A stretch of 43,616 nucleotides of DNA. Origin: Conoideocrella luteorostrata. Its lineage: Eukaryota > Ascomycota > Sordariomycetes > Hypocreales > Clavicipitaceae. This document shows positions 11,022 to 22,408 of the stretch, one piece after another (within the stretch, counting starts at the first letter, position 1; each line of letters starts with the position of its first letter). The position numbers and the translations under genes were made by a program. Where the stretch lies: contig JASWJB010000345.1 of the NCBI GenBank assembly GCA_032433595.1, positions 1 to 43,616 of the forward strand, in the 5' to 3' direction. Under the pieces are notes generated by a model. The model was given only the letters and a program-made list of their open reading frames with translations, was not told the origin of the DNA and searched no databases.

Positions 11022-11798
11022 ATGCCACTCAACTTTAACAAGCTTCGCGGCTCGCATGTTCTCGTGATTGGCGGAACCTCTGGAATCGGCCTCGGCATCA
11101 CAGAAGGAGTCCTCTCGTCCGGTGGCACCGTCACCATAGCATCATCGTCAAAAGAACGTGTTGAAAGTGCCGTGAGCAGGTTGAGAATATCTTTTCCAAG
11201 CTCCAAAGTCGCCGGCACGGTAATCGACTTGACCGCAGAGAATATAGAATCCTCATTGTCCAATCTGCTGGGACGCGCAGCAGAGGCCCAAGGGCGTCTT
11301 AAACATATTGTCTACACGGCTGCTGATGCTATCCCTTCTGCGGCGCTCGCGAGCTTTTCTGCTGAAACATTCACGAAGGCAACTCGTCTACGGGTTGTCG
11401 TTCCATTTGCTCTTGCCAAAGTTGTGGCCAGTGGAGACTATCTTGATAAGGACCGCAGCTCCAGCATTGTGTTAACAGGCGGAAACGTGGCGGTTCGGCC
11501 GATTCCGGACTGGGCATTGGTCAATTTCATCGCCTCCGGGCTGGAGGGCGCTGTTCGTGGTTTGGCTCTGGACCTGGCGCCAATCCGGGTCAATCTCGTT
11601 GCGCCCGGGGTCGTTGATACGGGCTTATGGGGAGATGAGAAGGCCAGGCGCGAATTGGCAGACGACATGAAGGCGAGGATGCCTACGCGCATCATCGGAC
11701 AAGTGGAGGATGTGGTGGAGGCGTATCTTTGGTTGTTGAAGGATGGTAATGCCACGGGAACTATTGCAAGGACCGAGAGTGGGAATAACTTGGTGTAG
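11022..11798 (+). CDS. SDR-fold protein lacking the catalytic Tyr/Lys
   Basis: Single exon of 258 aa from ATG 11022; an in-frame ATG at 10977 would add 15 residues (MPSKQFRHFG...). I prefer 11022 because MPLNFNKLRGSHVLVIGG matches usual SDR starts. The nucleotide-binding loop is GGTSGIGLG (residues 17-25). The usual NNAG is replaced by TAAD. At the active site the expected YxxxK reads WALVN, so Tyr is Trp164 and Lys is Asn168, and the usual Ser is also not evident. The fold continues normally (GLALDLAPIRVNLVAPGVV). It may bind a nucleotide without acting as a standard dehydrogenase, or use another mechanism. No frame damage is seen, so it is likely functional. It converges with the xylitol dehydrogenase gene. 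Confidence 0.85.
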   Translation: MPLNFNKLRGSHVLVIGGTSGIGLGITEGVLSSGGTVTIASSSKERVESAVSRLRISFPSSKVAGTVIDLTAENIESSLSNLLGRAAEAQGRLKHIVYTAADAIPSAALASFSAETFTKATRLRVVVPFALAKVVASGDYLDKDRSSSIVLTGGNVAVRPIPDWALVNFIASGLEGAVRGLALDLAPIRVNLVAPGVVDTGLWGDEKARRELADDMKARMPTRIIGQVEDVVEAYLWLLKDGNATGTIARTESGNNLV

Positions 11799-12022
11799 AC
11801 AGCATACGACCTCCTTTTATGATGGCCTTTGTGGTATCTCAAACCCAGAAATATGCGGGGAAGTACGGCTCTCCTGGTGTACATGGCTGTCAGAACAGTC
11901 TTACAATTATATGACTTGAGTAAAAGATGTCATGCGTATATTGGTACTGTCCCAAGCGAGTGGTGAACTGAACAACATTAAAACGAAACAGAAAAAGCAA
12001 CTCAAAGCTGACTGTGACCGAG

Positions 12023-13203
12023 TCAGTCTTTCACTCCCTCAATCAGATTCTTAATTCCCTCGCCCTTTCTTGTTTTCTCCCATGCCTCCGTTGCTTTCTC
12101 AAAAGGCACCGAGCTGCTGATCATGGCCTTGACCGAGATTTTGCCCGATGCCAATAGCTGCAGCGCAATCTCATAATCACCCGGACCATATCTAAATGAT
12201 GTTTTGATGACAACCTCCTTTTCAATCATTGCGCCGAGGGGTATATTGTGAAGGGGCTTCCCCATGCCGATCTGCACGAAGGTTGCGCCGACGGCACATG
12301 CGTAGAGACCGACCTGTATGGACGACTCAACACCGGTGCACTCCAAGACCACATCCACGCCATGTCTCAAGTTTGCTTCTTTCTTCAATCTTGCAGCTTC
12401 GTCGGGGGGCATGGAGCCGATATCAGTCGCAAATCCTACACAATCGACAAAGCCCTTTGCGAAGTTCAGCTTGGTCTCGTTGATGTCGGCAACGACGACG
12501 ACCCTGGCCCCATACGCCTTTGCCACCGCTGCCGTCAAGAGGCCAACGGTTCCGGATCCCTGCACCAGCACAGTTTGTCCGGGTCTCAGGTCAGCCAGGC
12601 GAACTCCATGGACCGCAACGCTCAGTGGCTCCACGAGCACCGCCTCCTGCAGGCTGAGCGAGTCTGGGATCTTGTATACGAAGTCCTCTGGAATCTTGAA
12701 GAGCCGCGTCAGAGTGCCATGAGACCGAGGCGGATCCGCGGCAAACTTCATGTCCCGACAAAGGTTGTATTGGCCTGCCTTGCATATGGTGCATCGCCTG
12801 CACGGAACGCCAGGCTCAACGGCCACCCTATCACCAGGCGCGACCTTTGTGACTGCCCGCCCAACCTCGTGAACAACCCCGGATGCCTCGTGGCCCATAA
12901 TAAGCGGCTCCTTTTCAGAAACCTTCCTTGATATGCCGCCATGCGTCCAAAAATGTACCTGGCTGGCTGGTGAGTCTTGGTGTTGCGGGAATGACGGGAC
13001 GTGCACTCACATCGCTGCCACAGACGCCGACATACGAGACGCGAATCAGAATGTCATAGGGGTCGTCTATCTTCGGAGTAGGCGTTTCTTTAAATTCAGC
13101 TTTCTCCGGCCCGTAGAGCAAGCATGATAAGTTGGTCTGAATCAGGTCGAGTTAGTGCGGCAGAAGCACATCTGCGCGGGCGGATACTCACAGGCCCTGG
13201 CAT
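12023..13203 (-). CDS. NAD-dependent xylitol/sorbitol-type dehydrogenase (Zn-MDR)
   Basis: Three exons on the minus strand: 13192-13203 (12 nt, MPGP), 13011-13136 and 12023-12958, giving 357 aa. The tiny first exon is needed because exon 2 has no suitable ATG; its donor GTGAGT, a CTAAC branch site and a CAG acceptor are all present, and the product TNLSCLLYGPEKAEF aligns with xylitol dehydrogenase N-termini. Catalytic zinc ligands are Cys43 (VCGSD), His69 and Glu70 (GHE). Structural zinc cysteines are 99, 102, 105 and 113. The Rossmann motif is GSGTVG, and the acidic residue in VVADINETK suggests NAD rather than NADP. Known family role: oxidation of xylitol to D-xylulose, or sorbitol to fructose, in the cytosol. 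Neighbouring SDR genes and a sugar transporter support a polyol/pentose context. Confidence 0.88.
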
Positions 13204-13904
13204 TCCGACTCGGGAGGTTGTTTCTACTACAGAAGAGGTTTCCTATTGTCCTGCTGGCGATGAATAAAATAATAACCAAGATAGTTACTCCAAGCTTCAA
13301 GTCGTCCGTCGTTGACGCGCTTTTAAGACCTGATTTCGTTCGGTTCTGCCTAATTCCCCCGCTCGGCATGTTGGTTAGGTCAAGCACAGATCGGCAGCGG
13401 CGACTGCATTGGCTGCACGACACCCTTGGTTGAGAGTCGACCTAGTTACGGAGCACACTGGCTCACTTGAACTAGATGCGAAGCCAAGCCTATAACGTCA
13501 CCTACTATAGCGATGGTTTCCCGACTGTAGAAGTCATCCGTAACGGAGCGCAAATAAAATCAAACACCCATGCATCTAATTGGGGCGCTTATCGTTGGCA
13601 AGCATTCGACGGAGCATGCCAAATTGGGACTTGGGCGGGGTATTAATTAACATACCACACTCTATAATGTCACGATATTGACGGCGCACCGGACTGCCAA
13701 GTACCGCGTTGGAGCGGGTCAACCTCCAGCTTGTGGTTTTCATCGGCAGTCCTCCGTCCTCTGTAGTTAGTTACGGGGTAGATGACACGGCTTTAAATAT
13801 GGCTATGTGGTGTCCTTGTGCTGATCTAGATGGGATCCCGCCGCTGTCTCGTTTGATGATATTCCGGTCCCTCCCGTTATTTATTGTACGCAAGACCTTC
13901 TAAA
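13204..13904. promoter_or_regulatory. Divergent promoter region, polyol dehydrogenase / decayed SDR
   Basis: 701 bp between the divergent dehydrogenase and the SDR pseudogene. No gene is supported. It is the natural place for a shared control region of the two polyol genes, but no specific binding site was recognised. Confidence 0.4.
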
Positions 13905-14811
<907 letters not shown>

Positions 14812-15158
14812 GAGACAACTTATTACTGTCGATAAAGGACTACCAATTTCTTATGCATCAAGCATTAAATAATCTTGGAGCAAGAAGAATTGTAAATTGT
14901 CATTTGATGCTTCCACTGTATAAGTCTGCATAATGGTTATTTGAGGCGTCGCCTTCGGGATGTTGAGCCTGGTCGCATGGTCACCCTGAGCGGAAAGTAA
15001 TGCACCACTCCACCAAACGTGGGTTTATAGACCAAGGCCATATCCTCCATAGTGTTTAAAAAGCCACGGAATCAGTAAGATATTACGAAGCGAGCAAAGG
15101 AAGATATTCATTCGGTTTGCGCAACAGCAAAGCCACGGCGAGGTAGGCTAGAGCTGGA
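14812..15158. other. Intergenic, nothing recognised
   Basis: 347 bp between the SDR pseudogene and the 3' end of the small minus-strand gene. No feature seen. Confidence 0.5.
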
Positions 15159-15482
15159 TCACTTCCTCCACGATCCAGTGGCGTTTAAGCCAAATTTGCT
15201 CCAAAAGTTCCCCTCCTTTCCTTGCCCTTTCGTTGCCTCATCCATTTCCGCCCGTAATACCGGATTGATACCCTTCTTGCGCATTTTGTCTTGAGTTTCG
15301 AGCGGGATTTTATGAACCGGATGATCTGGCGGTAGTTTGGAAGGGTCCGACTCTTGAGGCCCGCCCGTTGGTGTTTTGCCCCATCGATACGCTGCCTCGG
15401 CCTGCAGTCGCTGGTCTTCCGTAGTGGGACCAACCCCGGAATTGATTGTGCTGGTGGTAGATTCTGAGCCAAGCTTGCTCAT
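15159..15482 (-). CDS. Small hydrophilic protein of unknown function
   Basis: Single exon of 107 aa with an ATG at 15482. It is rich in Gly, Pro, Lys and Gln, with no Cys and no membrane segment, and looks largely unstructured. Features: LQAEAAYRWGKTPTGG, PDHPVHKIPLETQDKMRKKG and EMDEATKGQGKEGNFW. Its even codon use and composition look like a real, conserved fungal small protein, but I do not recognise the family. A T-run of about 17 at 15524-15540 lies just upstream of the start. It lies between the decayed SDR and the sugar transporter, and nothing in the sequence links it functionally to either. Confidence 0.6.
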   Translation of the reverse strand: MSKLGSESTTSTINSGVGPTTEDQRLQAEAAYRWGKTPTGGPQESDPSKLPPDHPVHKIPLETQDKMRKKGINPVLRAEMDEATKGQGKEGNFWSKFGLNATGSWRK

Positions 15483-16646
15483 TTTGTCGGTTTGTCCTGT
15501 TTCTTTTCTGATGTGGTGGTGGTTTTTTTTTTTTTTTTTTATCTCGGTGGGTATCTTGGTTGTGAACCTGCGCTGCAGTTAAATGTACAATGAGAGTGCT
15601 GGAAACGTGCGCCGCAACGTACTCCATATGCTCTTCATAAATGCTGAGACGAGAATGATGTCATGAACGATCCGAGCTGTACAAGACCTCAAATAAGCAA
15701 ACACCGCATCTAGTGACGTTGTCCCGATGTTGACGATTGTACCCACATCGCTGGAGTACGTGACATCATAACTGTTGGTTGTGAAGCTCTCTTTCGCAGA
15801 CTCAGCCACAGTTACGGCTTCTTAGCGCCATCTCTAGTCGCGGCTTCAGTGCAATTAAATAGAGAGAGTAGAGAGTAGAGAGGAATGACAGTATTGTATA
15901 ATCCGAGTTCCATCAAACCAGCTGTTGAAAGGATTTTGTGCTGTAAGCGGGGAGGAAAAAGACGAACAGGAGAGTCTGAGGTGCTGGTTAAGTAACTAAC
16001 TAGTTAGGTTGCATCAAGCTGCCCTTGCACTGCGGTGTTCATCAAGAATTGCCCACAATCTTCCACCAACACGTCCTTTGATCCTCAAGGTCTCGACCAT
16101 TCGAATCTATGCCAGGGCTGCTGGATGTCAACGTGCATTGATAGCACCCTACGAAATGCTACGGCGCTGCACATATTCGTCCGGGCTGGATACATCATCA
16201 CAGCTGCCAGGGTCTGAAGAACCAGTCAACAATCGACCACTCGTCAATTTCGCATTTAGCCAGACGTACTCGGTTCAAATCAGATAGCAAGAATCAATAG
16301 TTTGAGATAAGGGTCCCTTTCATTCTCAAAAGTCCGGTAATGTTGGAGAACCAAGAGCCCAGCAGGGCTAGTCGGCAAAATTAGTTTCCCAATAGAGGCT
16401 AAAGCTACAACGTTGCACCGGTAAACCCCGGCCCAAAACGTGGGGGAACGCCGGACGTATGCAGCTGTCACCTTTCCCCAACATGTATATGTGAATTATA
16501 GTTTATAGTAGGGGTCCAATATTGGAGTCAAACTGCATATAATTCCCCACGTAGCATTTTCGACAACGGGCTTCCAGTGACTGCAAATAGCTTCTCCCTG
16601 ATCAGAATTAGAATTAACCACATCACCAATCGGGTCGCTGGTCAAT
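15483..16646. other. Intergenic with homopolymer and GA-rich tract
   Basis: 1.16 kb. It contains a T-run (15524-15540) and a short GAGAGTA-type repeat at about 15863-15881. Open frames at 15579-15809 (-) and 16009-16287 (+) have no recognisable content. The last 200 bp should be the promoter of the transporter. Confidence 0.5.
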
Positions 16647-18508
16647 ATGGATGAAAGGAAAGAATCCCATGTGAATCCAGCGAAACACGGCGAGACGGCT
16701 GTGGTTGAGGACGTCCGCAATGTTGAAAAGGCTGACTCCCACGTTGAAGGCGACAGCCCAACTCGCGGCTTGGATATCGACAAGACTCTCGAAATCACCG
16801 TGGCCGAACATGAGCTCGGGTTTTGGCAAGCCGTGAGGATGTACCCAAAAGCTACCTTTTGGTCCATGTTTTTCTGCATTGCTGTCATCATGGCTGGTTT
16901 TGATGGACAGATTATAACTTCGTTCTATGCGCTTCCAGCATTCCAGGCAAAATACGGCGACAAAGTAGGCGACCACTTCGAGATATATGCGCCTTGGCAG
17001 ATAGGTCTTGGCATGGGCAACCCAATTGGACAGGTTGTCGGCGCACTGGCCTGTAGCTATCCGCTTCAGAAATTTGGTCGTAAGAAGACATTGGGCTTTT
17101 GTTGTGTGTGGTCCATTGCGTTTGTTTTCTTGCAGTTCTTTGCCACGTCCATTGGGATGCTGTGCGCGGGCGAAATTATTGCTGGCCTGGCGTATGGGTT
17201 CTATGTCGTGATTGCTCCAACGTACGCGTCAGAAATCTGTCCCTTGGCGTTGCGAGGCTTCCTCACGGCGTCGGTCAATCTTGCATTTGTGATTGGACAA
17301 TTTATCGCGCAGGGTTGCGCTGCTGGTGTTGAGAGCCGTCTTGACGAGTGGGCATATAAAGTACCGTTTGTGAGTCTTTTGTCTCTTGTCTTTTGTCCAA
17401 AAGCCATCTTATAGCACTCATTTTGACTGATCAACGAACCACAGGCTGTGCAGTGGATCTGGCCGGTCGTCCTTCTGGCTGGGTTGCCGTTTGCCCCAGA
17501 GAGTCCGTACTGGCTCGTTCGATGCGGTAGAAAGGAGGATGCGCGCAAGTCCCTCATGCAGCTCACATCAAGCAAGAACCGGCCCGACATCGATAAAGTC
17601 CTGTTGGGTATTGAGCAGACAGATCTGCTCGAGCGCGAGTACGAGGCGACCACTTCGTACTGGGACTGCCTGAAAGGCGCGAATCTCGTACGAACCGAGA
17701 TTTCAGTCATGGTTTACCTCATCCAAGTTATCGGTGGTAATCCTCTGATTGGCTATGCGAACTACTTTTTTGAACAGGCTGGACTGAGCTCTGCAAACGC
17801 TTTCAACAGTATGTCTTCCGCTGGGCTTGGGGCGCTATGTAATTGACGAATATGTTCAATGGCTAATCAACTCAATAGTGGGCGTTGGAAACACGGCTCT
17901 CGGCTTCCTTGGTACATGTATTTCATGGCCGCTCATGAACTTCGTAGGTGACATGAAACTGCGCGCAGACCAAAACATGAGCTTACCATTTGCAGTTCCA
18001 CCTCGGCCGAAGGACAATTTACACAACGGGGCTCGGGGCGATGACGGTGCTCCTATTCATTATAGGCTTTCTCAGCATCCCCAAGAACAATACTGGAGCG
18101 ATCTGGGCCATGGCCTCCTTGATGGATTGCTGGACCTTTATCTACCAAATGACTGTCGGGCCCATCTGCTTCGTCATTATCTCCGAAATATCGGCCACCC
18201 GGATGCGAGAAAAGACAATTGCTATATCCACTGCGGTTCAGTCCGCCGCCAACATTGTCACCATGATTGCGATGCCCTACATTCTCAACTCGGACGAAGC
18301 TAACTGGGGAGGTAAGACAGGGTTCTTGTTTGGCGGCATCAGCATTGGCTGTTTCGTGTGGTGTTTGTTCCGGCTGCCGGAGTCTGCCGGACGGACCTAT
18401 GAAGAGCTGGATATTTTGTTTCAGAGGAGGGTGCCGGCGAGGAAGTTCAAGAAATACGACCTCGTGGCGGAGACCATTAGCGATCCTGCCGGCAAGGACG
18501 TTGAGTAG
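16647..18508 (+). CDS. MFS sugar transporter, MAL/alpha-glucoside permease type
   Basis: Four exons: 16647-17369, 17445-17808, 17879-17943 and 17996-18508, giving 554 aa. All introns are short with GT...AG ends and keep frame. A hydrophilic N-terminus of about 70 residues precedes 12 predicted membrane spans. Sugar-porter signatures: KFGRKKTLG after TM2 (GRKK), PESPYWLV before the central loop, RRTIYTTG after TM8, and PESAGRTYEELDILF at the end of TM12, which is the mark of the fungal maltose/alpha-glucoside branch. Known role: proton-coupled import of di- or oligosaccharides or hexoses at the plasma membrane. It appears intact. It lies 1.8 kb from the decayed polyol SDR, so its substrate may relate to that block; this is inference. 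Confidence 0.88.
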
Positions 18509-20176
18509 GTCTATCCTTGAGGGAGATTGTGCGACAACCTATTTCATGCTTTAATTTTTGGTAAAGCCGCAATTTAAAGCACCAGTTATCTTGCCACCCT
18601 GAGTAACCACGGAAATCAGGGGAGTAATGGTGATAAGTCACATAGTAACAGTACAGGCTGGGCCTGGACATTGTCACCACCAGCAGAACGCTTGGACGAG
18701 CACCTTGATTTTAATGTGACATGTCACAATGCTTGACGCAGTTGCCGTAGCGGACCGAATTGAAAGATGCTGGAGATGATAAATTGACTGTGGGCCTTGG
18801 GAATGTGGTCCATTCGAGGTAGAAATAGAGTTTGCAGGAGGTCATAGTAAACCGTGTCAAGTTCTGCAGCAATTCGTTTGAGGCAAGACATGTCGAGCGG
18901 AGAGCGGAGTAACGCAATCAAGCGGTGCCCCCTTCAGGCTGCAGCGTGGAAGAGCGGTCGAGGCGTCAATCCGCTGGCAATTCAGGGGACCTTCCGCTGT
19001 CCCTCCCGCTGGACGGTCCGCTGAAATGCCCCACTGTCCGTCCACTGCCAAATTCCACATGTATACTCCGTACGCACGCGCTTGTGTAGTGCCTGACTAC
19101 TCCGTAGCAATCTTGTGAGTTGAAAATATTGCGTCGTCGATTGTTAATGGCCTTAAGGTTGGTGTTGAAGATGCGAGCCCTTCGCTATGTACTGTACTGT
19201 ACTGTATTGTATCCTATCTGCGCTGGCAGCTAGTCATGTGATTATGGCAAGAACACTACTTGTCCTTGTCTCCTTCACCGCCGGGCAGGATTAAGTGTGG
19301 AGGAGCGAAGAATAACGAAACATCATGTCATTGTCGAGTAATTGCGGACATCTACTCCGTACAATCGTACAGCATCAATGCGTGCCAGAGATTATATCCC
19401 AGCCCGTACTAATGCTGACACTCCTGCGGAATCCTCCGTTGCATGGTTAGTACCTACATACGTCAGGCCCACACCGCCCCTTTTGTGACCCTCGGCATCG
19501 GGATCGAGACGCGGATAGGGGGCTCTGACGCACGAAGCCGATACGCGACCCATGCTTTCAACTCTTGCGACCGATTTGCTCACCTGCAGATGCCATCGCT
19601 CAGCTTGGCAGGCAAACAGACGAGTGAAGCCATGTTGGCTCTGACAGCCTATATCGTCAGTGCACCTCCTGGAGCTTGTCTGGCCTGAACGACCCACCGT
19701 CGATTCATACTCCATTTGTCCCTTGTCCCTGAGACCTGTGTGAAGCGTGGCGCCGAATCCTTCGTTGTGGTTGGCGCAATACGGGGACTCTAACCAGCGC
19801 ACGGTAGTTGCTACCATCCAGCTACGCCCTTTTCAGATACCAACGGCCGAGATTGACGGAGGGAAAGCCTTGTACAAAGTTACTACTATGGAGTAGTAGT
19901 AGTAGTAGTAGTAGTTAGCTATTGTACTTACGAAGTGGCTGTTGGGTGATATTTGCCGGCATCCACATTCTTACTGCTCTTTGGCCCCCCTCCATCTTGT
20001 ACTTAAGTCGGATAGCGGCAGCCTCCACTCTCGATCTCGCTGAACGTCCCTTTTCGCATTCGTCTCCTTGCTGCAGCTGCTAGCAGCCCTGACGCGTATC
20101 CGATGAACGCTAATATGAACAATTAAACGATTAATCCGCAGGTTTGCGCCGTTGCTGAGCGCGTGTACTCAGACAG
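18509..20176. other. Intergenic with motif copies and microsatellites
   Basis: 1.67 kb without a supported gene. Three TACTCCGTA copies lie at 19064-19072, 19098-19106 and 19353-19361. A TGTAC pentamer run lies at 19189-19210 and an AGT trinucleotide run at about 19893-19915. Open frames at 19392-19817 (-) and 19443-19688 (+) overlap each other and show no domain. Confidence 0.5.
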
Positions 20177-21698
20177 ATGGCGACGACACCTTTCCAGGTC
20201 GAAGCCTGGGCGGAATACGCCATCGGCATCGTCATCCTCTCTAGCCGAATCGCCTATCGAATAAGCGTAGTTGGATGGAACTGGCATGGCGACGATTACT
20301 TTGCTGTTGCGGCGGCAATATTCTTGACGGTAACGACGAATTCATGCGCATGACATGTTTAAAACCCCATTTGCTAATCCGTGGTGCTGGTGTTTGTTTG
20401 ATAGGGTGAAACGGCGATGCTGGAAATGATAGGTAGGAATTAAATAGCCGACTGATATAGCTTCTTTACGCGCTAACGTGGCCTTGCCTAGGTCAATGGG
20501 GGTCCATTGTAGGCATGACGGACAAAGTGGCCTTGTCATTAACAGACGCTCAAAAAGCGACCATCGTCAAAGGTGCCAAGGCCGATATTGCAGGCTGGTG
20601 CCTCTACATCACACTCATCTGGTGCCTGAAGGCATGCATGCTATTCTTCTACCGCAGACTCACGTGAGTTATCTTGGTTGAGTTTTCAGCAGTTTGTGTG
20701 TACTAAGCATCGTGGTGGCAGCCTCGAAACCCAGCAACGTCGACTTGTCTATGTAGCGGCCGTTGCTTGTATTTGCTCATACATCGCCACGATTGGCGTT
20801 GTACTTTTGCGATGTCTCCCTTTTTATAGGAATTGGCAAATCTATCCCTACCCTGGTGGTATGAAAGAAGCATTCGTCCTGTCCATGACCAATTTTGGCT
20901 GCGTGTTTTGCGTTGCTGACCAACGCGTTTAGATGAGTGCGGCAGTCCGAATCAAATCTTCCTCACATTAGTTATCACTAACGTCTCGTATGCTGCATCG
21001 ATGCTTGAACCCTTCTATCATCGTATGGTGATGTGTCTAACTAATTGAATAGAACCGACCTACTCATTCTATACATTCCATTGCCACTCCTTTGGGTTGT
21101 GCAGCTGCCTTGGTCGCGGTAAGAAATCATGCGAAAGAGAAGGAGGAACAATCTTTGACCAAATGCTCATGGATTTTAACAGAAAAATTGTGTATGGTCT
21201 CTGGCTCACGACTGGGATTTTCGTTATCGTGGCTAGCCTCTTGCGATGCATATTGTCGATCAGAGATTCTACCGAGGTTGACATATCTACCATCTGGGCA
21301 ATTCGCGAAACCGTAAGAGCCCCGTCGTCCCATGCGTTTTATGCAAGCGTCCGCCGTAAATACCGCTGACACCGGACTATGGACAGTTTGTTGGCATCAT
21401 ATCTGTCAATGCCCCGATCCTCGGCCCCTGGATCATTAGGAAATGCACATTTATCGCACAAAGTGTTACATCGAAAGACCGTTCGGCAACTGACGGCGGC
21501 AACAAAACCAAGGGTCTCTCCATCATAACCATCGGACGACGAAGCTATCGGATGGACCGATTGAAACGAGATGATAAGCGGCAGCACCCGCCAGGATGGA
21601 CAACGATCAACGATAGTGAAGAATATATCATGGACGAATACGCGCAGGATAGCGGGAGCCATGCAGCGGGAGCCTCGACAATCTCGAATAAAGTATGA
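20177..21698 (+). CDS. PTH11-type integral membrane receptor (fungal rhodopsin-like domain)
   Basis: Eight exons: 20177-20329, 20405-20432, 20492-20663, 20722-20858, 20933-20987, 21053-21118, 21183-21312 and 21387-21698, giving 350 aa; every join keeps frame. Exon 2 is only 28 nt. Seven hydrophobic segments are visible. Family signs: WNWHGDDYFAV after TM1, YITLIWCLKACMLFFYRRL in TM3, CLPFYRNWQIYPYPG with conserved Trp, ECGSPNQ, STDLLILYIPLPLLW in TM5/6 and RCILSIRDS in the next loop. The C-terminal tail is about 100 residues, hydrophilic and basic (GRRSYRMDRLKRDD). Known family context: PTH11-like proteins and related fungal GPCR-like proteins sense host surface or plant-material cues; the ligand is unknown. 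It converges with the amidase gene. Confidence 0.85.
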
Positions 21699-22408
21699 AT
21701 AGGCTTTACATTTTAGAATTTGGGGTATCAAAATGCCGGTGCATTAATCGGCGTATCTGGGCGTTACAGTTTTGTAATAATGACGATTACGACAGCTCTC
21801 AACCGGGCAGTTTCAGGCGCTGGGGCTATATTAAACGGTGTCTTATACGGTGTCGCTGCAAAGCCAACATGATTGCTAATCTAGGGTTAGCTTTGGACTC
21901 ATGTTATATCCCAGGAGCTGAAGAAGCTACCGCGGGCAATGCATCATCGATCTCCACCACACAAAAAGCTCCTGTTTATACGTAGAGAGGTACACTGGAC
22001 AATAATTATGTTACGCACTTGGGCCGATTTTTTTTTTACGAGCAGATGTGTTTACTATTCCGAAATACCACGATTCTGACTACAACTGCGATGATATCGA
22101 GGCTCTAGACTGATCTCCTCCGCCCCATCCTCGTCCATCTTAAGATGGACGCATGCAGGATGGTAAACTCATAATGAATTATATGAATTAAATAAACAAA
22201 TACCACCATAAATACCTATTCCATGATAAAGAGCACTATATGATGCTTGCATTTACATCGTGATGCGTCCGAACCGGCATTATCATGACTCGTGCCAAAG
22301 TAAATGATTCGCCGAGCCTACCAGTTGGCGCAGGAGTGAAATCCGTATAAAGCGCGAAGCCAGAGGGTATCTATCATCGCGAGAAAACCTCGCAACGGGG
22401 CCGTTCTA
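21699..22408. other. Intergenic between convergent genes
   Basis: 710 bp between the 3' ends of the receptor and the amidase. A T-run lies at about 22030-22038. No gene recognised. Confidence 0.5.

Noticed and set aside
12248..12931. Plus-strand open frame of 227 codons over the xylitol dehydrogenase
   Set aside because: Antisense to a gene with all zinc ligands; no recognisable protein.
19392..19817. Overlapping frames on both strands at 19.4-19.8 kb
   Set aside because: Neither strand has domain content or splice support; the region is flanked by microsatellites and intergenic motifs.
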